Source: Paroedura picta (taxonomy: Eukaryota > Chordata > Lepidosauria > Squamata > Gekkonidae). From it: DNA of 64,000 nucleotides. The notes under the pieces are model-generated. The model saw nothing but the letters and a program-made list of their open reading frames with translations, made no database searches and was not told the origin of the DNA. Shown here piece after piece: positions 58,346 through 64,000 of the stretch (position 1 is the first letter of the stretch; each line of letters begins with the position of its first letter). Position numbers and translations under genes: made by a program. Location: contig NC_135381.1 of the NCBI RefSeq assembly GCF_049243985.1, positions 14,619,345 through 14,683,344 of the forward strand, in the 5' to 3' direction.

Positions 58346-59042
58346 CCAACCCTAGGTACATGGGGCAGGATGGGGGGGAGAGACTTTTTGAGGATGTTCT
58401 GCTGGAGCTACAAATGCCTCTGCCAGTGGCAATGAGGGCTACACAGAAAATTGTCACTGGGTGGAAACCACCTTATACAATGCCTGCCAGTCCAAGCAGA
58501 GAATCCTGACTTGATAGGCCGAGGGAAGATTAATTGTAAAGCCATTTCATATGTTCGTTTGATCAGCCAGATCCCCAAACTAGAATTTTCTGCAGTGCCT
58601 CAAGGGCGACGCTCTGGAGCACACCTGTGGATGTTCATATCCTACCATATGTAGGGCATCTGGTTCAAGATGTGCTACAGCCTTTGCTAAATGACACTAC
58701 GCTGTCAAAAGACAGCGACTCTTAGGCTTTCAGTCTCCACCTTTCTAGCGCCAGCCATAAACAGGGCAGAATGCTAAAATTATATGAGACTTGCCTACAA
58801 GACACGGAAGTGATGTTAACACATCAGGGGCTGACGCTCTATTTTTAGACAAAACTCAATGGTAGTATCTTCTATCATAGAGTTTGCACAAAAACCAGAG
58901 AACCATCTCTAACATGCCTAATTCACTTTTGGGTCACATAGGCAAGTTGTGTTTAAGCATTATTTCCTGCTCCCAGTAAGTTCACCCTCATCCCACTATC
59001 CCACCCTGCCGACAGGTCTGGCTACAATCCCATTAGTGGTAC
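58346..59042. other. Stretch between duplicated pieces, nothing recognised
   Basis: No copy of the lectin last exon or other gene could be found here on either strand. Confidence 0.35.
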
Positions 59043-59382
59043 CTGCAGTAAATGTTTCCAGCACTGTTTACTCCATACACATTTCCTTCTGTCCCAACCT
59101 CAATCATGGCAAGTGAGCCAGGCACGTTCTCCCAGCTGGATCCTGCACAGGAATCTGGGGTGACATCATGCCGGAAATAGATGGTGTCATCTGCGCTAAC
59201 TCCCCAACAACCCCGTGGCCCACAGAAGTAGTATTTGAGGTTTCCTGGAATGTGGATCCAGGGCAGTGATGAGTTGCAATCGGCAGCGATGGCTGACAAA
59301 TTGGATAGGCAGTAGATGTCATTGCTCACGTTGACTCCAACAATAAACTGGCTTCCACCCGCATCTATCTGTTTGAGCAAAC
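59043..59382 (-). pseudogene. Orphan copy of the largest exon of the lectin gene
   Basis: Minus strand, 340 nt, exactly the length of exon 4 (50562-50901). It keeps the acceptor (TTTCAG|G) and donor (TGCAG|GTACC) and is open throughout. It encodes four tectonin-like motifs: IVGVNVSNDIYC, CWGVSADDTIYFR, VYGVNSAGNIYCR and linkers. Clear amino-acid differences from exon 4 show the copy is not recent. No matching signal-peptide exon, third exon or last exon lies nearby: upstream (above 59400) is a copy of the gene's 3' end instead. It is most simply a leftover of a tandem gene duplication. It might still be used by a transcript whose other exons I could not find. Confidence 0.75.
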
Positions 59383-59529
59383 CTGAAATGTAGTAGAAAG
59401 ATCTAGGGTTTTAGGAAATCTTATAGCAAACATATAAATTAAGGATTAGGACACATTCAACATGATTCACAGAAAGAAATTCAGTTGTTTCAGCCAACAT
59501 TGAAGAAGGAGAAGGAGAGAAGGAAATAC

Positions 59530-60335
59530 ACAGGAAATACACAGGAAGCATTTGCCTGTATCACTGGATAACTTTTAATGTCATGACGCCATTGGCTAGG
59601 ATAGACAAAGCAGACAATGCTGGCAAAGAAATTATGAATGACTGTCAACCTTTGCAATTCACAATCCTTCCTCCTTCAGTCAAAAGCCACAGCACTCCCA
59701 GGTTGCACTGATTCCAACCCTGTGAGGAAATTTAACAAAAATATTCTAAGGAATAACATTTTGTAGCTGTGGGATGAAAGAGCCTCTTGTGGTGCAGAGT
59801 GGTAAGGCAGTGACATGCTGTCTGAAGCTGTCTGCCCATGAGATTGGGAGTTCGATCCCAGCAGCCGGCTCAAGATTGACTCATCCTTCCATCCTTCCGA
59901 GGTTGGTAAAATGAGTACCCAGCTTGCGGGGGGGGGGGGACAGTATCGACTGGGGAAGGCACTGGCAAACCACCCCATATTGAGTCTGCCATGAAAACGC
60001 TAGAGGGCGTCACCCCAAGGGTCAGACATGACCCGGTGCTTGCACATGGGATACCTTTACCTTAGCTGTGGGATGACATTTTTGAAGTGTGTCTTAAATA
60101 GGTACAGTATTATAGTATTATTATAGTTATCAAAAATGGCTAGAGATATGTGTTCTGTGAGTGAAGTGAGACACTAAAGTGAACCAGGAGCTGAAGAAAA
60201 CCCCTTGCTAGTTCCTATATTGCTTACTTTTGTAGCCAGGCCTTCCCAGGTATCTGGCAAATGTTGGGATTGGGCCTTCCATGAGAAATCCAGGTGCAAG
60301 GGAGACAACCGGCAGGTTATAAAGGAGATCCCCAC
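59530..60335 (-). pseudogene. Decayed copy of the lectin gene 3' end
   Basis: Matches 48715-50010 in order: 'tggataacttttaatgtcat', 'gtcaaaagccacagcactcc', 'tgtagctgtgggatga' and 'ccttgctagttcctatattg'. The last-exon equivalent (about 59640-59725) has lost its middle part. A Sauria-type SINE (59778-60062) has since inserted. The exon 4 that should lie above 60335 is absent. Confidence 0.75.
59778..60062 (+). mobile_element. Sauria-type (tRNA-derived) SINE, full length
   Basis: Head 'cttgtggtgcagagtggtaa' (A box) and 'gggagttcgatcccagcag' (B box), a conserved centre, and a tail 'agggtcagacatgacccggt' resembling BovB 3' ends. It is flanked by perfect 14-bp duplications tagctgtgggatga at 59764-59777 and 60063-60076. 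Confidence 0.92.
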
Positions 60336-61460
60336 AATTGAAATGTGGTTTGAAAAATTAACAGAGATGGCCAAAAATGGATAGATTAACGCTATTGGTA
60401 AATAATCAGGAAGAAAAAAAATTTCAAGAACAGTGGGAGATGTTTTTGGCTTACCACTCTATTTAATAGTTGAAGTAGTAAAGGAATGGAGAAGGGGCTA
60501 AGAGATAGTAGGGACAAGGAGAAAAATGCATGACCGTTTTGATAATGAATAACAATAATATATTATGTTGACATTAGGTTAGTATTATTATTTTGTTGAT
60601 GTTAGGTTTAATCTAGTTGCCCCAGAAGATTTATGTTTTGGAAGAAGTTATGTGAATTCAATCGTCCTCATCACTCTGGGAAAAAAGGAGGGATGAGGGA
60701 AGTGCTGAAGTTATATGCAAAGAGGAAGGAGGAGAGACAGTGAGGGAGACAAAGTGAATGATGGAAGGAAGAATAGTCACACCAAAGAGGGGAAGAGGGA
60801 AGAGAACAGTGAAGAAGAGCTGGGGGCCCAGCGGAGCCAATGGAAAGGAGCTTCAGGACCACCAGAGGGCGCTGCACCCTTAAAAGAACCCCAAGGTGTT
60901 CAGAGGAGATAGGTGTTCCCAGCAGATTAATAGAGTAAAAAAGTCAGTGTCTTTTTCAGAAGGCGCTTGTTACTAAGTCTATCTCAAGGACCCTGTTACC
61001 AAGGTCAAGAGCCTGTCTTTTGTCTGTGAATTATATAATCAGAAACATATATGCCAAAGAGAAATTCAAGTCCAGGAATTTTCTTATTTATACTGAAACC
61101 ACAGGGTTGCCAACACTGACCTGGGAAATTCCTAGGGTTTGGTCAGTGGTACCTCTGGAGGGAAGAATTTGTGAAGGGATTTTATCCAGAATCTACAATA
61201 TATCATCCCATCTTCCTTTCTGATGTTGCCATATTCTGCAGGGGAAGCAGAGATACCTGATGCTGCAGGTATCTGTCGTTTGGAGATGTGCTGTAATTTT
61301 GGGGGATCCCCAGGACCCACCTGGAGGTTAGCAATCACAATTTGTCATCGTATCTATGTTAGGAGTCCCTCACAAGTCACTTAGGCAAGATAAAAATAAC
61401 AGCAGAGTTTCTTTTTGCAAGCTCTGTGCTAACGGCGCTAACTCCGACTGGGCCTGGATC
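60336..61460. other. Intergenic stretch upstream of OSBP2
   Basis: Positions about 61105-61335 are a diverged copy of the repeat at 53105-53350. Purine-rich sequence lies at 60700-60860. No exon recognised. Confidence 0.4.
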
Positions 61461-61464
61461 TCCT

Positions 61465-61830
61465 CTAGCTCATTTCACCAGGTGGGGGGCAAGGCAGAGA
61501 ATGGCACAGCCCTCACTGAGGTCAAACATGCTTCCTTGGGGCCAGGGATCACCAGCCAGTTGGAGTTGGTTGAGCATAATGCTCTTTGAGGGGCATAGGC
61601 AGAGAGTCAGTCCTCAGGTGGGCCCAGACCCCGTATGGGCTTAAAGGTAAATACCAAGACCTTAAGCTTGATCTGGGATTTCAACTGGTAACCAGCGTAG
61701 CCACTCGAGCATGGGCTGAATGTGGGCCCTTCAAGGCGTTCCTGTGAGACCTCTGGCTGCTGCGTTCTGGTCGACCTCAACCCAAATGCGAGGCGGAGGG
61801 GCTCCCTTTGCAGGCCCTTCAGCTTCTTCA
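61465..61830 (-). repeat. L2-like LINE fragment, minus orientation
   Basis: Contains 'ttccttggggccagggatca' and 'gagcataatgctctttgagg', closely related to 14335-14800. Confidence 0.65.
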
Positions 61831-62279
61831 GACCAGCACTCAGAAAAGAACGTAATGCAAACTATTTTATGTTGTAGATCTCTTTATTTTTAATAAATAC
61901 ATTTCACAATGAATCGCAACCTTAATCACAAATAATAATGAAATTTTAAAAGGCGTCCTTGTGAATGGCTTTGTCTGCGTACTTCCTCCTTTCCGCTTCG
62001 TTTTCGTTTGCCTTGGTCCAGCGTGGCTGCCCACCTGAAGATCCCTTTCCAACCCAAGGGCACTCTCTTGCTAAACTCATTTCCCCCGCCGCCTCTGGAG
62101 CATTCCTGATCAGACACTAGCCTCGCCAAGGAGTAAAGAGGACTTCCAACCGATTCTGAGGCGCGCACGCCTTGAGGTAAAACGAACGCTTCACGCCTAC
62201 TGGGAAAACCAACCAATGAAGCGACCCAGAACTTCCCGCTCTTCCCCTCCCTACCCACGAGCCCCGCCCCCTTCCCAGA

Positions 62280-62880
62280 ATCCCTCGCTTCCGAGAACCC
62301 TCCCCCCCCGTGGCCGGATTCTCTTTTCCGCCGCCAGAGGGCCTGCGAACTCTCAAAGCACTTAGAGGCTCCGCCCCCCGCCCTCCGGCAGGGTGGGGCA
62401 GAGGGAGCGCGGGACGTGTTGTCCTGCCATGCCCGTCTCCTCCCCCTCCCCCCAGCTGGGCATCACGTGCCGAGGTGAGAAGGGCGTGCCGGGCGCCGAA
62501 GCCACGCCCCCTCGCCTCAGCCCCGGCGGCGGGGCAGAGCCGCCGAGCTGAGTGAGGCGAGCCGGAGGGAAGGCGGGCCGGGCGCAGCGGCGCCTATGGG
62601 GAAAGCGGCCGCGTCGTCGTGCAGCGGCAGCACCCGCGGGCTGGTCTCCTTGCTCAGCGCCGTCCCCTGCCTGGCCTGCAAGCAGGCGCCGCCGCCGCCG
62701 CCGCCTTCCCGCGCCGCCATGAGCCTGAGCGCGGCCAGCTCCGAGGGCCCCCCGCCCGTCACCGGGCCCGGCTCCGACACCTACAAGGGCTGGCTCTTCA
62801 AGTGGACCAACTACCTGAAGGGCTACCAGCGCCGGTGGTTCGTGCTCAGCAACGGCCTGCTGAGCTACTACAGGTACCGT
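62280..62880 (+). promoter_or_regulatory. CpG-island promoter of OSBP2
   Basis: Strong rise in GC and CpG from about 62280, with GGGCGG-like boxes (for example ccgccccc near 62375 and cacgccccc near 62505). It ends in the first coding exon of OSBP2. Confidence 0.75.
62596..62873 (+). CDS. OSBP2: Oxysterol-binding protein 2, first coding exon (partial)
   Basis: OSBP2 (ORP4) binds sterols and PI4P at membrane contact sites. Only the first exon is present: 278 nt, 92 codons plus two bases, with donor CTACAG|gtaccg, so the next exon starts in phase 2 beyond the window. The N-terminus MGKAAASS, then a [14 protein letters not shown] stretch, parallels the human long form. Residues about 62-92 begin the PH domain: [20 protein letters not shown], then NGLLSYYR. 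A Pro run encoded by (CCG)n lies at about residues 32-37. A second ATG at 62720 could start a shorter form. OSBP itself is a near paralogue, but the MGKAAA start and the SLC35E4-DUSP18 neighbours favour OSBP2. The long linker between residue 50 and the PH domain in human is much shorter here. Confidence 0.93.
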
Positions 62881-64000
62881 AGTCGCGGCGCCCGGCAGAG
62901 CATGGGCTGGCCGGGCTGGAGGCATTCGGTGCGAGGCTGTGCCTGGCGCCCTGCCTTGGGGAGCCGGGGAGGGGGGCAGCGGAGGCGAGGGGGGTGGAGG
63001 TCAATCGGGTTGGCTCTGGGGACTTGGGAGGGTTTGCGGGTGCGCGCCTATTACGTGGATTGCAGCAACTCTGGGGGCGTGTGTAGGGGGGGGGTGCCTT
63101 TGCAGCGTGACGGGCTTGTGTGTTGCTTCGTGATCTGCTCCTCCAGGAGTTGTGGGAGTTTGCAGGGACTGTGGGTAAGGTGCCCCCTCCTTGGCACGCT
63201 GGCAAGGAGTTCTCCGCAGAGGTGTGTTGTGCGTCGCTGGTATTCTTAGTTGTGGGTGTTATACGTGGAAATTCAGAGCTTGGCATCAAGGGACCCGTCT
63301 TAAGGAGTTGGCAGTTTTAATTCCACTTAAAAAGTCTTTGGGCATCATAGTCTGAGGAAGAGTGCTTGCACTCGAAAGCTCACATCTTGAATACATCTTT
63401 GTTGGTCTTAAAGGTGCTCCTGGACTCTGATTTTTTGGAGGGCATCGTAGCAGCCTATGGTTTAGTTGTAACATGAGTGAAAGCGGGCTAAAACCTTCTG
63501 TGGGGGCACAGATTTCCAAAGGACAGGCTGTGCACTGCTGGTCTGTACTTAAAACAGTTGAGTCCTGTCCTTGAGCTTCCTTTCAACTAGGTTGAGCTGT
63601 TAATGTCTTATGAAAAACTGCAATAAAGGAGCATTTAACATGAAGAGAAGAAAACATTTCTTGGATGCTCAGTAAACTATTAACACTCGCATGCTATAGC
63701 ATTTCAGAGTTCTTTCAATATAGAAAGCAGTGTTTATCGCCATAGGCAATGCTGTGTTGAAGATTTAGTACTCAGCCTTCAGAGGCCTCTTCCTTTGGCA
63801 ATGGTAGTAAATGGATAAAGGTTGATTTTCTGCAGTAGAAGAAAAGACAGACTGCTTTTAATAGTTACATTTAACTAAAAGCATGTATATCAGTGTCCAC
63901 ATGTTGTCTTTGATACAGTTCTTTGTCACCTGTCTGTGTAGTGTTATGTTTTCATAGAATGGTAGACTTGGAGGGGGCCATACATGACATCTAGGCCAAC
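62874..64000 (+). other. OSBP2 intron 1 (runs off the window)
   Basis: CpG-rich at first, then ordinary sequence. Positions 63345-63432 hold a dispersed repeat ('cttgcactcgaaagctcaca', 'ttggtcttaaaggtgctcct'). Positions 63953-64000 begin a minus-orientation CR1 3' end ('catagaatggtagacttgga') cut by the window edge. Confidence 0.7.

Noticed and set aside
62362-62925. 187-codon minus-strand frame over OSBP2 exon 1
   Set aside because: GC-rich antisense shadow of the OSBP2 exon and CpG island.
1-64000. CRISPR array, bacterial operon or intact virus-like element
   Set aside because: The window is vertebrate nuclear DNA. Direct repeats are mini- and microsatellites, and I recognised no retroviral, LTR or capsid-bearing element.

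Overview
This is vertebrate nuclear DNA, most likely from a squamate reptile (lizard-like). Evidence for a vertebrate: split genes with GT-AG introns, conserved vertebrate proteins, CpG-island promoters. Evidence for a squamate: RTE/BovB-type LINE 3' ends, a Sauria-type SINE, CR1 and L2 fragments, a 5'-truncated L1, and many palindromic hAT-type MITEs. The species cannot be named from sequence alone. No intact virus-like element, CRISPR array, tRNA or rRNA gene was recognised.

Gene order, left to right, matches human 22q12.2 with additions. A promoter-like patch (about 320-500, perhaps of a leftward PES1 neighbour) is followed by TCN2 (+; nine coding exons, 3285-11293), a CpG island (about 12.1-12.9 kb), SLC35E4 (+; two coding exons, 17600-20975), a synergin-gamma-like gene (+; five C-terminal exons, 30611-34233) and DUSP18 (-; one-exon ORF, 35725-36291). 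Next come an uncharacterised small basic protein gene (+; three exons, 41415-46791; possibly C5orf52-like), a secreted tectonin-repeat / fish-egg-lectin-like gene (-; about 54645-48823), decayed duplicate pieces of the last two genes (57.8-60.3 kb), and the first coding exon of OSBP2 (+; 62596-62873), whose gene runs off the window.

The least expected items are: (i) the synergin-gamma-like gene beside DUSP18, which mirrors SYNRG beside DUSP14 in human and suggests an old paralogous block; (ii) the complete lectin gene, with TATA box, signal peptide and six tectonin-like motifs, plus an orphan but open copy of its largest exon 8 kb away; (iii) a recent 1.37-kb tandem duplication that copies a splice donor; (iv) an in-frame poly-Q alternative first exon; (v) a likely GC-AG intron in TCN2.

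The genes are not an operon. TCN2 carries vitamin B12 in blood, SLC35E4 is an orphan nucleotide-sugar/triose-phosphate-type transporter, the synergin-like protein would act in AP-1 clathrin traffic, DUSP18 is a small dual-specificity phosphatase, OSBP2 is a sterol/PI4P-binding protein, and the lectin is probably a secreted innate-immune or egg protein. Exon boundaries were placed by hand from splice consensus, reading phase and remembered homologues; no alignment was run.
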